Counted from the stretch's first letter, positions 27,877-39,636 are shown. The stretch is DNA of 64,000 nucleotides from Actinomyces sp. zg-332 (GCF_011751945.2 NZ_CP064951.1:930001-994000); one strand, 5' to 3'. Notes: generated by a model from the sequence alone, not told the origin. Numbers and translations are program-made.

Positions 27877-30800
27877 TTAACTAAAATAATGAACACCGCT
27901 TAAGAATATTCCTTGATCCTTGCTTCCATCAATATTTTTAGCAATATTTGAGCCGTTTCGCTCACTATGTCCCATCTTACCTAAGATGCGACCATCTTTG
28001 CTGATAAGCCCCTCTATAGCTAAAACTGAACCATTAGGATTATGAGCGATATCTAAGCTAGCTTTACCAGTATCATCAACGTACTGTGTAGCCACCTGAC
28101 CGTTAGAAACAAGTTCAGCAAGCACTTGCTCATTAGCAATAAATTGTCCTTCACCGTGAGAAATAGGAATCAAATGTTCATCTCCAACATTTAGGCTATT
28201 AAACCATGGCGTGTGAACAGAGCTGATTCGAGTCCTCACATAGCGTGACTGATGGCGAGCAATCTTATTGAAAGTAAGGGTAGGTGAATTTTCATCCAAG
28301 TTACATATCTGACCGTATGGTAACAGTCCTAGTTTAATTAGAGCTTGGAATCCGTTACATATACCTAAAGCTAAACCATCCCTATCATAAAGTAATTTCA
28401 TAATAGCCTCTGATAGTCGTGCCTGACGCAAGAAAGCTGCGATAAATTTTCCAGAACCATCAGGCTCATCACCGAATGAAAATCCACCCGGTAAAATCAA
28501 CATTTGTCCCCTATTCAAGGCATTTTCTAGTCTTGTAACCGAATCAGCTAATAAATCAGGAGTCAAATTAGAAATCAAAACAGTTTCAGCTTTACCACCA
28601 GCAAGCTCAACTTGACGAGCAGTATCAAACTCGCAGTTAGTACCTGGAAATACAGGAATAATTGCAAGTGGTTTAACTTTTTCACCTGAGAATTGTATAG
28701 TTGGGCGATTATCGTACGAAATAGTCTCGCAACTACTTTTATCTTCTACAAGTGGTTTAGTTGGGTAAACTTCTTCAAGGACTTCTTCCCAATTATTTTG
28801 AAGAGCGTTCAACTCAACTTTTTCATCACCGTACATGATAATTTCGTCACAAGTTGTCTTGCCAATAAGTTCAAAACTTTCAGGTAATTCTTCAGTACTT
28901 TCAACAATAATACTGCCGTAAGACTTAGCATATAGTTCTTTTAGGGACAAATGGTTGTTCAGAATAACTCCAATACCATTTCCAAATGCCATCTTCATTA
29001 TGCCCTCTAGGATACCTCCACGAGAAACAGCCCAAGCAGACAAAATCTTATTATCAAGCACACAACTGTTGTATTCTTCCCATTGTTTTGCAACTTTAGA
29101 AGAATCAATATGCAATTCATCAAGCATAGCGAACTTGAAAAGATAAAGCTTACTATTCTTAGATTTCAACTCACTTGATAAAACATTATTAGCATTAGCA
29201 AAAGTTGTAGCAAATGATATTAGAGTAGGTGGTACATCTAAATCTTCAAAACTACCACTCATTGAGTCTTTTCCACCAATTGCTGGAACACTAAAATCAA
29301 TTTGTGCTTTCAAAGCGCCTAGCAAAGCCATAAATGGACTACTCCACCTGCTAGGATCATTCTTCAAGCTAGGGAAATATTCTTGCAGTGTTAGGTAAAC
29401 TTGCTCTTTATCACTACCAGATGCAATAAGCTTCATAATTGATTCAAAAACAGCCAAATATGCACCTTGATACGGGTTAGTTGCAGCTATTTCTACATCA
29501 AATCCGTATGTAAATAAGCTAGCAGTATTTGTCTGTCCGTTCTTTACTGGAAGTTTAGCAGCCATGACTTGTGATGGAGTTAGCTGTCTTTTACCACCTA
29601 GTGGCATGAGAACAGTGCTAGCACCAACTGACCCATCAAACTGTTCGATAAGTCCACGTTTTGAACATATATTCAGATCGCTCGCTAAGTCAAAAGCAAG
29701 ATTTGTAAAGCTCTCATACTTATCTTTATCTGTGTATGCTGTTTGAGAATGAACTTTGACTTTAGCTTGTTTGCTTGCACCAGCTGAATCAATAAACTTT
29801 CTATCCAAAGATACGACTTTTACATCGTTATATAGCATAGTTACTGTATCATCATCTGTTACTTCAGCAATTACTGTTGCCTCTAAGTTTTCTTCTAAAG
29901 CAAGCTTACTAAACTTTTCCCAATCTTTTGGATCGATTACACAGCTCATTCTCTCTTGAGATTCAGAAATAGCTATTTCTGTTGGAGTCAGACCTAGATA
30001 TTTCTTAGGCACTCTATCTAAGTAAATACGTATGCCGTCAGCTAACTCACCCACTGATACGCACACACCACCAGCACCAAAGTCATTACATCGTTTAATC
30101 ATAGGAGCTAAATCGTCTCGTTTGAATAAACGCTGTATTTTACGTTCTTCTACAGGGTTACCTTTTTGAACTTCGGAACCAGCAGTCTCTAGCGATGTCT
30201 CAGTGTGAGTTTTGGAAGAACCAGTAGCTCCACCACAGCCATCACGACCTGTACGACCTCCAACTAATACGACTAAATCGCCAGCTTGTGGTTTCAAACG
30301 AACAACATTTTTCTTTGGAGCAGCTGCAACTACAGCTCCTACTTCCATACGTTTTGCTTCGTAACCAAAATGATATATTTCATCTACTATTCCTGTTGGT
30401 AGCCCTATTTGGTTGCCGTAAGAAGAAAAGCCTTTTGCAGCTAAACTACATATTTGTCGTTGTGGTCGCTTACCAGCTCTTGTATCTTTTATAGCTTGCA
30501 AAGGATTAGCAGCACCTGTTAAACGCAACCCCTGATAAACGTATGCACGTCCTGAAAGAGGATCACGTATTGCACCACCAAGACAGGTTGCTGCTCCGCC
30601 GAAAGGCTCAATTTCTGTAGGATGGTTATGTGTTTCGTTTTTGAACATATAAAGCCAGTCTTCGTCTCCATTTGGAGTATCTACTTTTACGTTCACACTA
30701 CAAGCGTTTATTTCTTCGCTTTCATCCAAGTTAGTTACTAAACCACGTTTTTTCAAAACTTTTGTAGCTATCGTAGCTATATCCATTAAAGTAATAGGAC

Positions 30801-31596
30801 GTTTGGAAGAGTTTTCACCATATACTTCATCGCGTAGGTAAAGATAATCAGCGTAAGCTCTTTTAACATACTCGTCCTCAATACAAATATCTTCTAGCGA
30901 GGTATTAAAGGTTGTATGCCTACAGTGATCTGACCAATATGTATCAATAATTTTTAGCTCTGTTTCACTAGGATCTCGCTTGAGCTGTTCTTTATAGTAC
31001 TTTTGCATAAAAGCTATGTCTTGACTATCCATTGCTAAACCGTGTTCTTTACGAACTTTATCTAGCTCATCGGGTGTCATAGCGCAAAAATTATTAATTA
31101 TTTCAACTTCGAATACAGTTTCAACACTTTCTTCTATCTTACTAGGCTTTGATAGTTTTGCTTGTCTGCATTCTACTGGGTTTATTAGATAAGTTTTGAT
31201 TGCTTCTTTATCAGAAAGCGTAATTTCCCCATGAAAAACATATAATGTAGCAACTTGAACTAAAGGCCTAATATTTGAGATTGCTTCAACACATTGGGCT
31301 GCTGAGTCTGCTCTCTGGTTATATTGTCCAGGTAAAGATTCTATAGCTAATGTCCAAGAGTTACTATCTACTTTTATTTCTTCAATATGTAAATCATCTG
31401 TTTGAGGTTCAGCCAAAACTGCTTGAAAATCAGCGTTATCAGTCAAATCTTTATCGATTTGAATATCATAGCGTTCAAATTTACGAATATTTGTTATGCT
31501 ATTGATACCTAAGTCACGTTTTATAACTTCAACTAAACTTTTTTCTTGTTCCCTATAAGCAGGTTTTCTTTCGACAAAATAACGAAAAACACTCAT
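27877..31596 (-). CDS. purL: phosphoribosylformylglycinamidine synthase, large single-chain form
   Basis: Uses ATP and glutamine to turn FGAR into FGAM in step 4 of IMP synthesis. At 1239 residues it combines the PurS-like N-terminal part, the two synthetase halves (TYWSDHCRHTTFNTSLED, MFKNETHNHPTEIEPFGGAA, GAGGVCVSVGELADG) and a C-terminal class I glutaminase with FPGTNCEFDTARQ, nucleophile motif LGICNGFQALIKLG and ISHGEGQF. The text is close to my memory of the Clostridium/Streptococcus type, and unlike the split PurS/PurQ/PurL of mycobacteria; bifidobacteria also have a large PurL. AGGAGG precedes the ATG, which overlaps the purD stop (TAATG). Last gene of the operon. Confidence 0.96.
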   Translation of the reverse strand: MSVFRYFVERKPAYREQEKSLVEVIKRDLGINSITNIRKFERYDIQIDKDLTDNADFQAVLAEPQTDDLHIEEIKVDSNSWTLAIESLPGQYNQRADSAAQCVEAISNIRPLVQVATLYVFHGEITLSDKEAIKTYLINPVECRQAKLSKPSKIEESVETVFEVEIINNFCAMTPDELDKVRKEHGLAMDSQDIAFMQKYYKEQLKRDPSETELKIIDTYWSDHCRHTTFNTSLEDICIEDEYVKRAYADYLYLRDEVYGENSSKRPITLMDIATIATKVLKKRGLVTNLDESEEINACSVNVKVDTPNGDEDWLYMFKNETHNHPTEIEPFGGAATCLGGAIRDPLSGRAYVYQGLRLTGAANPLQAIKDTRAGKRPQRQICSLAAKGFSSYGNQIGLPTGIVDEIYHFGYEAKRMEVGAVVAAAPKKNVVRLKPQAGDLVVLVGGRTGRDGCGGATGSSKTHTETSLETAGSEVQKGNPVEERKIQRLFKRDDLAPMIKRCNDFGAGGVCVSVGELADGIRIYLDRVPKKYLGLTPTEIAISESQERMSCVIDPKDWEKFSKLALEENLEATVIAEVTDDDTVTMLYNDVKVVSLDRKFIDSAGASKQAKVKVHSQTAYTDKDKYESFTNLAFDLASDLNICSKRGLIEQFDGSVGASTVLMPLGGKRQLTPSQVMAAKLPVKNGQTNTASLFTYGFDVEIAATNPYQGAYLAVFESIMKLIASGSDKEQVYLTLQEYFPSLKNDPSRWSSPFMALLGALKAQIDFSVPAIGGKDSMSGSFEDLDVPPTLISFATTFANANNVLSSELKSKNSKLYLFKFAMLDELHIDSSKVAKQWEEYNSCVLDNKILSAWAVSRGGILEGIMKMAFGNGIGVILNNHLSLKELYAKSYGSIIVESTEELPESFELIGKTTCDEIIMYGDEKVELNALQNNWEEVLEEVYPTKPLVEDKSSCETISYDNRPTIQFSGEKVKPLAIIPVFPGTNCEFDTARQVELAGGKAETVLISNLTPDLLADSVTRLENALNRGQMLILPGGFSFGDEPDGSGKFIAAFLRQARLSEAIMKLLYDRDGLALGICNGFQALIKLGLLPYGQICNLDENSPTLTFNKIARHQSRYVRTRISSVHTPWFNSLNVGDEHLIPISHGEGQFIANEQVLAELVSNGQVATQYVDDTGKASLDIAHNPNGSVLAIEGLISKDGRILGKMGHSERNGSNIAKNIDGSKDQGIFLSGVHYFS

Positions 31597-32900
31597 TAAA
31601 GTGAACCTCCTGTTGAATGTATATCTGAAGTTCTATCTAAAGCTTTTGCACCGATGTCTTTACGATATTGCATTCCTTCAAAACTTATATTTGATACTAA
31701 ACCGTAAACAGTATTTATTGCTTCTTGCAAAGTCTTTCCAACGGAAGTGACACCTAAAACACGTCCACCGTTAGATTCATAGTTGCCATCAGAGTTTATT
31801 CTTGTACCTGAGTGGAAAACAAAACTATTCGGATTTCCTATTTTTTCTAGTCCAGATATAACGTCACCTTTAGATGAAGAAGCAGGATAGCCTTTGGAAG
31901 CTAGTATCACACAAACAGCTGGTTCTTCTTTCCACTTGACATCTATACTTCCAAGCTTTTCTTCAACTACGGCTTCAACAATATCTACTAAGTCTGTGTC
32001 TAATCTATATAGAACAGGCTGTGTTTCAGGATCACCAAAACGAGCGTTGTATTCTAGTACTTTTACCCCATCTTTAGTCACCATTAAACCAGCGTACAAT
32101 ACTCCTTTGAAAGGAATACCCTCTTTACGCATAGCTTCAATAGTTGCTTCTAAAATATATTTTTGAGTAAATGATTGTACTTCTTCAGTGTATACAGGAG
32201 CTGGAGAATAAGCGCCCATTCCACCAGTATTTGGCCCTAAATCGTTGTCAAAAATACGTTTGTGATCTTGGGAAGAAACCATCGGAATAACTGTTTTTCC
32301 GTCAGAAAAAGCTAAAATACTAACTTCTTCACCTACTAAAAATTCTTCAATTAAAACTTTATTTCCAGCATTCCCAAAAACATTAGAAACAAGGATTTCC
32401 TCTAAAGCATTCGTTGCGTCTTGACGAGTTTTACAAATAACTACGCCTTTACCAGCAGCAAGTCCATCAGCCTTTATAACACATGGAATGCCTATTTCAT
32501 CAACGAATTTTTCAGCCAATTCAATATCAGTAAAAACACCGTATTTAGCTGTAGGAATATTGTATTTATGCATGAGGTCTTTAGCAAAAGCTTTACTGCC
32601 CTCTAGTTGAGCAGCTAGCTTTGAAGGTCCAAAACAAGCACATCCTCGTTTTTCAAATTCGTCCACTATTCCTAAAGTTAATGGAATTTCAGGTCCTACC
32701 ACTGTAATATCTACGGCATTATTTTTAGCAAAATCAGCAAGTTCTTCAATATTTTCAACTGGGATATCAACTCGCTCAGCTAAATCGTTCATTCCGTCAT
32801 TACCAGGAGCAACATATATCTTTTCAACTCGTGGACTTTGGCTTATTTTCCATACAATGGCGTGTTCTCGTCCACCTGAGCCAATAACTAAAACTTTCAT
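31596..32900 (-). CDS. purD: phosphoribosylamine-glycine ligase (GAR synthetase)
   Basis: Joins phosphoribosylamine and glycine with ATP in step 2 of purine synthesis. ATP-grasp enzyme of 434 residues starting MKVLVIGSGGREHAIVWKI, with PCVIKADGLAAGKGVVIC, GVLYAGLMVTKDG and LEYNARFGDPETQP. The ATG at 32900 has GAGGA upstream; a GTG at 32912 is less well placed. It is 15 bases downstream of purH and overlaps purL by one base. Confidence 0.96.
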   Translation of the reverse strand: MKVLVIGSGGREHAIVWKISQSPRVEKIYVAPGNDGMNDLAERVDIPVENIEELADFAKNNAVDITVVGPEIPLTLGIVDEFEKRGCACFGPSKLAAQLEGSKAFAKDLMHKYNIPTAKYGVFTDIELAEKFVDEIGIPCVIKADGLAAGKGVVICKTRQDATNALEEILVSNVFGNAGNKVLIEEFLVGEEVSILAFSDGKTVIPMVSSQDHKRIFDNDLGPNTGGMGAYSPAPVYTEEVQSFTQKYILEATIEAMRKEGIPFKGVLYAGLMVTKDGVKVLEYNARFGDPETQPVLYRLDTDLVDIVEAVVEEKLGSIDVKWKEEPAVCVILASKGYPASSSKGDVISGLEKIGNPNSFVFHSGTRINSDGNYESNGGRVLGVTSVGKTLQEAINTVYGLVSNISFEGMQYRKDIGAKALDRTSDIHSTGGSL

Positions 32901-32915
32901 TTTCTTCCTCACGTC

Positions 32916-34439
32916 CTAGTGCCTGAAATGACGTACGCCTGTAAATACCATTGCAATACCATACTTATTACAAGCATCTATTACTTCTTCATCTCTCTTT
33001 GAACCACCAGGTTGAATGATAGCTTTAATGCCGTGTTTTGCAGCTTCATCAATGCTGTCAGCGAATGGGAAGAAAGCGTCTGAGGCTAAGACAGCTCCAT
33101 TTGCTTCTTCTCCAGCGTATTCAAAAGCAATCTTAGCTGAGCCAACTCTGTTCATTTGACCGGCACCTACACCTAGAGTTTTCTCATCTTTAGCTATAAC
33201 AATCGCATTAGATTTGACGTGCTTTACAACTTTCCAAGCAAAAATTAGTTCATCAAGTAGTTTGTCGTCAACTTTTGTTTGAGTCACTAAAGTTACATCT
33301 TGTTTCTCAACTCTCTTATGATCGCTTTCTTGTACTAAGAAACCACCAGAAACTGTTGTAACTTGCATTTGATGTGAATTGAGCAAAGTTTTAGTTTCAA
33401 GCACACGTAAATTTTGTTTTCCTCTTAGTATTTCTAGTGCTTTTTCTGTAAATTCTGGGGCAATTACTGCTTCCATGAAAGTTTTTACTATCTCGTGCGC
33501 AGTATCTTCATCTACAACAGAGTTTATTGCAATAATTCCACCAAAAGCTGATAGACTGTCAGCTTCGTATGCTCTTTTATAAGCCTCGACAACTGTTTCC
33601 CCTAATGCGAAACCACAAGGGTTTGTGTGCTTGATAATGGCACAAGCTGGTTTATTTTGGAATTCGTTTACGAGTTCCCAAGCAGCGTTTACATCTACAA
33701 TATTGTTGTAAGATAATTCTTTTCCATTGAGCTGTTCAGCACCAGTTACAGTTCCAGAAACTGGATTAGAAGAGTAGAAAGCAGCCTTTTGGTGAGGATT
33801 TTCTCCATATCGTAGTGATTGCTTTAACTTGCCACCAAGGGTTTTTTCAACTGGCAAGGAAACATCTTGTAGTGTTTGCAAGTACTGAGAAATTGCGCTG
33901 TCATATCTAGCTGTATGTTCGAAAGCATTTCGCGCTAAACGTGCTTTAAATTCAGTTGATAGTTCGCCTTTTTCTAAAGTAGAAATAACTTCTTCGTACT
34001 GCTCGGGCGAGACAACTACACTAACACGTTCGTAGTTTTTAGCTGCTGATCGAATCATAGTTGGGCCACCAATATCAATGTTTTCAATGGCTTCAGCTAA
34101 CTCTACATTTTCTTTAGAAATTGTTTTCTCAAATGGATACAAGTTTACGACAACCATATCAATTGGAGTAATTTCGTGTTCTTTTAAAGTATCTAAATGT
34201 TTCTGCTCATTTTTAGCTAAAATGGCTCCATGTACATTAGGATGTAAAGTTTTTACTCTACCGTCAAGTATTTCTGGAAAATGAGTAATTTCTGAGATTC
34301 CTATTACAGGTATTTCGTTATCTTTAAGAGTTTTTGCTGTTCCTCCAGTTGATATAATTTCATATCCTAGTGAAGATAGTTTTTTAGCAAACTCAACAAT
34401 ACCTGTTTTATCAGATACACTAATCAATACTCTTTTCAT
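32916..34439 (-). CDS. purH: bifunctional AICAR transformylase / IMP cyclohydrolase
   Basis: Catalyses the last two steps to IMP. The 507-residue protein has the N-terminal cyclohydrolase (MGS-like) domain with [16 protein letters not shown]-type sequence, [18 protein letters not shown] and, in the transformylase domain, [27 protein letters not shown] and [16 protein letters not shown]. The ATG overlaps the purN stop by one base (TAATG), so translation is probably coupled. Confidence 0.97.
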   Translation of the reverse strand: MKRVLISVSDKTGIVEFAKKLSSLGYEIISTGGTAKTLKDNEIPVIGISEITHFPEILDGRVKTLHPNVHGAILAKNEQKHLDTLKEHEITPIDMVVVNLYPFEKTISKENVELAEAIENIDIGGPTMIRSAAKNYERVSVVVSPEQYEEVISTLEKGELSTEFKARLARNAFEHTARYDSAISQYLQTLQDVSLPVEKTLGGKLKQSLRYGENPHQKAAFYSSNPVSGTVTGAEQLNGKELSYNNIVDVNAAWELVNEFQNKPACAIIKHTNPCGFALGETVVEAYKRAYEADSLSAFGGIIAINSVVDEDTAHEIVKTFMEAVIAPEFTEKALEILRGKQNLRVLETKTLLNSHQMQVTTVSGGFLVQESDHKRVEKQDVTLVTQTKVDDKLLDELIFAWKVVKHVKSNAIVIAKDEKTLGVGAGQMNRVGSAKIAFEYAGEEANGAVLASDAFFPFADSIDEAAKHGIKAIIQPGGSKRDEEVIDACNKYGIAMVFTGVRHFRH

Positions 34440-35056
34440 TATTGGTTCCCTTTGTTTATGTAGACTGTTCTATCTACAATGGCTAATTGTTTTTGGTTAT
34501 AGTAATTAATTGCTTTTGTATAAAGTTTATGTTCTTCAACAAGAATTCGCTCAGACAAGCTATCTTCGTCATCATCACTGTAAACAGGAACACTAGCTTG
34601 TGCGATTATAGGACCTGTATCAAGTCCTTTATCTACAAAGTGAACAGTACATCCACTTACTTTAACCCCATAGTCAATTGCTTGTTTTTGGGCATGTAAC
34701 CCTGGAAAAGATGGAAGTAAAGAAGGATGAATATTCATAATGGGAGTTTTTATATTATCTAGAAAAGTTTTTCCCAAAATTCTCATATATCCAGCCAGTA
34801 CAACTAAATCGTAGTCATACTTGTTTATTTCTGTGACTAGTTCTTTTTCGTAGTTTTCTTTACTCGAATAGTTTCTTGGATTGATAACTGCACTATTTAT
34901 TCCTATTTCTTTAGCCTTATTTATAATATTAGCTGTAGGATTATCTGAAAAAATAGCTACAATTTCAGCGTCTAAACGATTTTGAATACAAGAGTTATGA
35001 ATAGCTAAAGCGTTTGACCCTCTGCCAGAAGCTAGAATGATTAGTTTTGTTGTCAT
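34439..35056 (-). CDS. purN: phosphoribosylglycinamide formyltransferase
   Basis: Transfers a formyl group from 10-formyltetrahydrofolate to GAR in step 3. Motifs in the 205-residue protein are [15 protein letters not shown] at the N-terminus, [20 protein letters not shown] and the catalytic loop [28 protein letters not shown] precedes the start. It lies 12 bases after purM. Confidence 0.96.
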   Translation of the reverse strand: MTTKLIILASGRGSNALAIHNSCIQNRLDAEIVAIFSDNPTANIINKAKEIGINSAVINPRNYSSKENYEKELVTEINKYDYDLVVLAGYMRILGKTFLDNIKTPIMNIHPSLLPSFPGLHAQKQAIDYGVKVSGCTVHFVDKGLDTGPIIAQASVPVYSDDDEDSLSERILVEEHKLYTKAINYYNQKQLAIVDRTVYINKGNQ

Positions 35057-35068
35057 TTGTTTTCCTAG

Positions 35069-36112
35069 CTATACAAATTCTACTTTTGCACTACCGTTTA
35101 CAATCTCACCGATTTCGTATGCATCCAGTCCAAGTTCAGAAAATTCTTTTTGAATTTGCAGAGCTTTTTCAGGTTTTACAACTAAAACATATCCTATTCC
35201 CATATTGAAAGTACGGTACATTTCTGTAGATTCAATATTTCCTAAGTTTTGTATCAGTGTAAAAATATGTGGTATTTCCCACGAATCTTTAGTTATATTG
35301 GCATTTGTATTTTTAGGTAAGACACGTGGAATATTTTCTATCAGTCCACCACCTGTTATATGAGCCATAGCGTTTATATCGCCAGCATATTTCTCTAAAA
35401 TTTTCATGACATAAGGCACATATATACGAGTTGGAGTAAGTAGTGTTTGTCCTACAGTATTTCCGCTACTATCAATAACGGTATCAATATCATAGCCTGC
35501 ACGCTCAAATAAAACTTTACGAGCTAGAGAAAATCCGTTGCTATGTAGTCCAGTAGAAGCGAGACCAATTATTTTATCTCCTACTTTTACATTAGAACCA
35601 TCAACGATTTTTTTCTTATCAACTATTCCAACTGAAAAACCTGCAACATCGTACTCATCTTTTTTGTAGAATCCAGGCATTTCTGCGGTTTCTCCACCTA
35701 TCAAAGCACATCCAGCTTGTTTACATCCATCGGCAACGCCTTTTACAATCAAAGCAACTTTTTCTGGGTCTAGTTGTCCTACTGCTAAGTAGTCTAAGAA
35801 AAATATAGGTTCAGCACCACTTACCAAAATGTCGTTTACACACATGGCAACAGCATCAATTCCTATTGTGTCATGTATACCTGTTTTAAAAGCCAAATCG
35901 AGTTTTGTACCTACTCCATCTGTACCAGATACTAAAATTGGTTCTTCGTATTTGTCTTTTTGTAAAGCAAATAAGCCACCAAATCCACCTAAATCTGTTA
36001 TAACTTCTGGTCTAAAAGTAGATTTAACATATGGTTTCATTTTCTCTACAGACAAATTACCATTATCTATATTTACGCCAGAATCAGCATAAGTCATCGG
36101 GATATCATTCAT
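35069..36112 (-). CDS. purM: phosphoribosylformylglycinamidine cyclo-ligase (AIR synthetase)
   Basis: Closes FGAM to AIR with ATP in step 5. The 347-residue protein has TYADSGVNIDNGN, LVSGTDGVGTKLDLAF, GAEPIFFLDYLAVGQLD, CALIGGETAEMPGFY and GLASTGLHSNGFSLAR, all typical of PurM. The start codon overlaps the purF stop (ATGA). Confidence 0.97.
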   Translation of the reverse strand: MNDIPMTYADSGVNIDNGNLSVEKMKPYVKSTFRPEVITDLGGFGGLFALQKDKYEEPILVSGTDGVGTKLDLAFKTGIHDTIGIDAVAMCVNDILVSGAEPIFFLDYLAVGQLDPEKVALIVKGVADGCKQAGCALIGGETAEMPGFYKKDEYDVAGFSVGIVDKKKIVDGSNVKVGDKIIGLASTGLHSNGFSLARKVLFERAGYDIDTVIDSSGNTVGQTLLTPTRIYVPYVMKILEKYAGDINAMAHITGGGLIENIPRVLPKNTNANITKDSWEIPHIFTLIQNLGNIESTEMYRTFNMGIGYVLVVKPEKALQIQKEFSELGLDAYEIGEIVNGSAKVEFV

Positions 36113-37512
36113 TTTTCCGCCTCATAATCACTAGGAACACCCATACGATAACGACCGTCCAAACAAGCAGTACAAAAATTTTCTTTATTTCCAACAGCTT
36201 TAAGAAGGCCAGGTAAACTCAAATAATTTAAACTATCAGCACCTATATACTCTCTTATTTCTTCTGTTGATTTTGTTGCAGCTATTAATGTGTCTCTGTT
36301 ACCCGTATCAATTCCGTAAAAACACGGATATTTTACTGGAGGACAAGTTATTAGCATATGTACTTCTTTAGCACCTCTTTGGCGTAACCTTTCAATTAAA
36401 CGCTTACTAGTGGTACCCCTAACTATTGAATCATCGACAACAGCCACACGTTTACCTTCAATTTCGTCCCTTATGGGATTAAGTTTAAGATTTACCATCA
36501 ACTCTCGCATTTCCTGAGTTGGCTGTATGAAAGTGCGTCCTGCGTAACGATTTTTCAAAATACCTTGAGTGAACTTTATGTCTTGTACTGATGCGAACCC
36601 TATTGCAGCTGTTGTACCAGAATCAGGTACTGGGATAACTATATCCACATCTAATTTTTCAAGTTCATCAGCTAAAATTTCACCCATTCTTCGGCGAGAC
36701 AAATTGACGTTGATTCCATCTAAGTTACTATCAGGTCTTGCAAAGTACACGTATTCAAATATACAGTGGGCTTTTTGTGGTTTAGGATCAATCTCGGTCA
36801 TGAAACTTGTCACACCAGTTTCATCAATTACTAATACTTCTCCTGCTTCAATATCTCTTATGAAAGTTGCATCAATCGTAGATAATGCACAGCTTTCAGA
36901 TGCCACAACATACCCATTTTTATATTTACCTAAACACAGTGGACGGTTTCCATAAGGATCTCTAGCTGCATACAGTTTATTTTTATTTAAAGCTACAAAT
37001 GCATATGAGCCTTTTATATCTCCCATGGATTTCACAAAAGCTTGTTCAAGTGGCAAATCTGTATATTGGGCCAGCATATGTACAACTACTTCTGTGTCTA
37101 CACTTGTGTGAAAGACCGATCCTTTTTTAGTTAAATATTTACGTAAGTTTTCTGTGTTAGCGAGATTACCGTTATGAGCTAAAGCTATTTCACCTAGATT
37201 GTAGTTTGCAACTATTGGCTGTGTGTTAGTTAGGCTGTTACACCCTGTTGTAGAGTAACGAACATGTCCGATAGCTGCGTGTCCTTTCAAAGTATCAAGT
37301 TCTCGCTCTGAAAAAACTTCAGTTACAAGTCCAAGCCCTTTGTAATGTTTTATACCTTCTTCGTCACTTACGGCGATACCACAACCTTCTTGACCTCTGT
37401 GTTGCAACGCAAATAAACCGTAATATGTAAGTCTTGATACATCTTGTCCAGGTGCATATATTGCGAATACACCGCATTCTTCATGCAGATTGTCGTCTTC
37501 GCTAATTAGCAT
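36109..37512 (-). CDS. purF: amidophosphoribosyltransferase
   Basis: Makes phosphoribosylamine from PRPP and glutamine, the committed step and the one that consumes the presumed riboswitch ligand. The N-terminal Ntn glutaminase begins after a 12-residue propeptide with Cys13 in HEECGVFAIYAPG. The C-terminal phosphoribosyltransferase has the PRPP loop RVAVVDDSIVRGTTSKRL. Cysteines in AHCIFEYVYF, CPPVKYPCFYGID and FCTACLDGRY suggest the 4Fe-4S form seen in Bacillus. I place the start at ATG 37512, since GGGAG sits five bases before it; an ATG at 37524 overlaps the purC stop. Confidence 0.96.
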   Translation of the reverse strand: MLISEDDNLHEECGVFAIYAPGQDVSRLTYYGLFALQHRGQEGCGIAVSDEEGIKHYKGLGLVTEVFSERELDTLKGHAAIGHVRYSTTGCNSLTNTQPIVANYNLGEIALAHNGNLANTENLRKYLTKKGSVFHTSVDTEVVVHMLAQYTDLPLEQAFVKSMGDIKGSYAFVALNKNKLYAARDPYGNRPLCLGKYKNGYVVASESCALSTIDATFIRDIEAGEVLVIDETGVTSFMTEIDPKPQKAHCIFEYVYFARPDSNLDGINVNLSRRRMGEILADELEKLDVDIVIPVPDSGTTAAIGFASVQDIKFTQGILKNRYAGRTFIQPTQEMRELMVNLKLNPIRDEIEGKRVAVVDDSIVRGTTSKRLIERLRQRGAKEVHMLITCPPVKYPCFYGIDTGNRDTLIAATKSTEEIREYIGADSLNYLSLPGLLKAVGNKENFCTACLDGRYRMGVPSDYEAEK

Positions 37513-37523
37513 TTTTTCTCCCA

Positions 37524-38249
37524 TTAATCGTTAAGTTCTTTTTCTAAACGACTTAATACTTCTTGATATGCTTCTTCCACATTTCCAAGATCTCTACGGA
37601 ATCTATCTTTGTCTAGTTTTTCATTTGTTTTGCTGTCCCATAAACGGCAAGTATCAGGAGAAATTTCATCAGCTAATATAATGTTTCCGTTAGGTAAACG
37701 ACCAAATTCAATTTTGAAGTCTACTAATGTCAAGCCACATTCTGCGAATAATTCTTGAAGTAAATCGTTGATTTTGAAAGCTTGTTCGCTAATGTAATCT
37801 AGTTCTTCTTTAGTTGCTAGTCCTAGTGCTATAGCGTGATAATCATTAATCATTGGATCACCTAATTCATCATTTTTATAGCATAGTTCCAAAATAGGCG
37901 AAGTTAGTTTTTCTCCCTCTGGTTTACCTAGGCGTTTTGCTAGTGATCCTGCAACAATGTTCCTCATAATGACTTCAAGCATTACTATTTCGACTTTATG
38001 TACGATTTGATGAGTATCATCCACATATTCAACTAAGTGTGTTTTTACACCATTATTTTCTAGTTTTTTGAAAATTAGTGTAGAAATTTTATTATTCATT
38101 ACACCTTTTTCGTGAATCTGCCCCTTTTTTTCACCATTAAAAGCAGTGGCATCATCTTTATACTCAATCATATATAGATTTTCATCACTTGTTTTAAAAA
38201 CCTTTTTGGCTTTTCCTTCGTAAAGCTGTTCTAGAACTTTCACATCCAT
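37524..38249 (-). CDS. purC: SAICAR synthase
   Basis: Ligates aspartate to CAIR. The 241-residue protein begins [17 protein letters not shown] and has [33 protein letters not shown] and [20 protein letters not shown]. The size is that of Bacillus-type PurC (about 240); actinobacterial PurC as in mycobacteria is nearer 300. AGGAG precedes the ATG. It lies 71 bases after purB, the largest gap in the operon. Confidence 0.96.
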   Translation of the reverse strand: MDVKVLEQLYEGKAKKVFKTSDENLYMIEYKDDATAFNGEKKGQIHEKGVMNNKISTLIFKKLENNGVKTHLVEYVDDTHQIVHKVEIVMLEVIMRNIVAGSLAKRLGKPEGEKLTSPILELCYKNDELGDPMINDYHAIALGLATKEELDYISEQAFKINDLLQELFAECGLTLVDFKIEFGRLPNGNIILADEISPDTCRLWDSKTNEKLDKDRFRRDLGNVEEAYQEVLSRLEKELND

Positions 38250-38320
38250 TGTTTTTCTCCTTTTTGTTTGTTTAGTTTTCGTAATAGTAAGTTTTGTATT
38301 TCTATCCTTTAGCTTATCCT

Positions 38321-39619
38321 CTAACCAATCAACCCAATACGTTTAAAAATTTCATCCACATTCTTTATGTGATAGTTATAATCAAAAGCATCATCTATAT
38401 CTGCTTTAGAGAGTACTTCAGTTATATTATGGTCACTTTCAACTAAGGGCCTAAACTGGCGTTGTTCATCCCAAGCTTGTGCTGTTTTAGGTTGCACTAA
38501 ATCATAAGCTTGTTCACGGCTCATTCCTTTTTCAATAAGCTTTAGCATTAGTCTTTGGCTATAAATCAAACCAAATGTTCTATCCATATTTTTCAACATA
38601 TTTTCAGGAAATACGGTAAGTTGGTCTATTATTTTATTGAATCGGTTCAACATATAGTCCAGCAAAGTTGTAGCATCTGGAACAATAATTCTTTCAGTAG
38701 AAGAATGAGAAATATCGCGTTCATGCCACAATGGGACATTTTCATAAGCTGTGTGCATATATCCACGAATTACCCTTGCAATTCCACACAAATTTTCACA
38801 TCCAATAGGATTACGTTTGTGTGGCATGGCTGATGAGCCTTTTTGTCCTTTAGCGAAGTATTCTTCTACTTCACGGCACTCACTCTTTTGCAAGCCTCTA
38901 ATTTCAGTTGCAAAACGTTCTATAGAGGTAGCAATTAATCCTAATGTGGCAAAATATTCAGCATGTAAATCACGTGGCAAAATTTGTGTTGAAATTTCTT
39001 GAGGACGTATCCCTAAATTGTTACAAACAAACTCTTCAACTGCTGGTGGTGTATTAGCGAAAGTTCCAACTGCTCCACTAATTTTTCCAGCTTCAACTGC
39101 TAAGCGAGCTTTTTCAAAACGTTCAATATTTCGTTTCATTTCTGAATACCATGTAGCAAGCTTTAACCCAAAAGTAGTTGGTTCAGCATGAACTCCGTGT
39201 GTACGTCCCATTTGTACAGTGTCTTTATATTGAATAGCTTTTTTAGCAATAGTGCCAGTGAGTTCTTGTAAATCTTTTAGCAATATATCGTTTGCCTGAC
39301 GTATTAAGTACCCATAAGCAGTATCTACTACATCAGTACTAGTGAGCCCATAATGTACCCACTTTTTCTCTTCACCTAGAGACTCACTTACGCACCTAGT
39401 AAAAGCAACAACATCGTGACGAGTTTGTAACTCTATCTCATTTATACGGTCAATATCAAACTTAGCTTTGGCTCGTATTTGAGCAACATCATCTTTGGGA
39501 ATTACTCCTAGCTTACTCCAAGCTTCACAAGCAAGAATCTCTACCTCGAGCCAAGCTTTGAATTTATTATCTTCTAACCAAATTTTTGCCATTTCCGGTC
39601 TGCTATAACGCTCGATCAC
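38321..39619 (-). CDS. purB: adenylosuccinate lyase
   Basis: Removes fumarate from SAICAR and from adenylosuccinate. The 432-residue protein has [18 protein letters not shown], the active-site region [18 protein letters not shown] and the family signature [18 protein letters not shown]. Length and sequence resemble the Bacillus/Firmicute PurB rather than the longer one of mycobacteria. The start is a GTG at 39619 with GGGAG eight bases upstream. Confidence 0.96.
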   Translation of the reverse strand: MIERYSRPEMAKIWLEDNKFKAWLEVEILACEAWSKLGVIPKDDVAQIRAKAKFDIDRINEIELQTRHDVVAFTRCVSESLGEEKKWVHYGLTSTDVVDTAYGYLIRQANDILLKDLQELTGTIAKKAIQYKDTVQMGRTHGVHAEPTTFGLKLATWYSEMKRNIERFEKARLAVEAGKISGAVGTFANTPPAVEEFVCNNLGIRPQEISTQILPRDLHAEYFATLGLIATSIERFATEIRGLQKSECREVEEYFAKGQKGSSAMPHKRNPIGCENLCGIARVIRGYMHTAYENVPLWHERDISHSSTERIIVPDATTLLDYMLNRFNKIIDQLTVFPENMLKNMDRTFGLIYSQRLMLKLIEKGMSREQAYDLVQPKTAQAWDEQRQFRPLVESDHNITEVLSKADIDDAFDYNYHIKNVDEIFKRIGLIG

Positions 39620-39636
39620 GATTCTTTCTCCCTTAT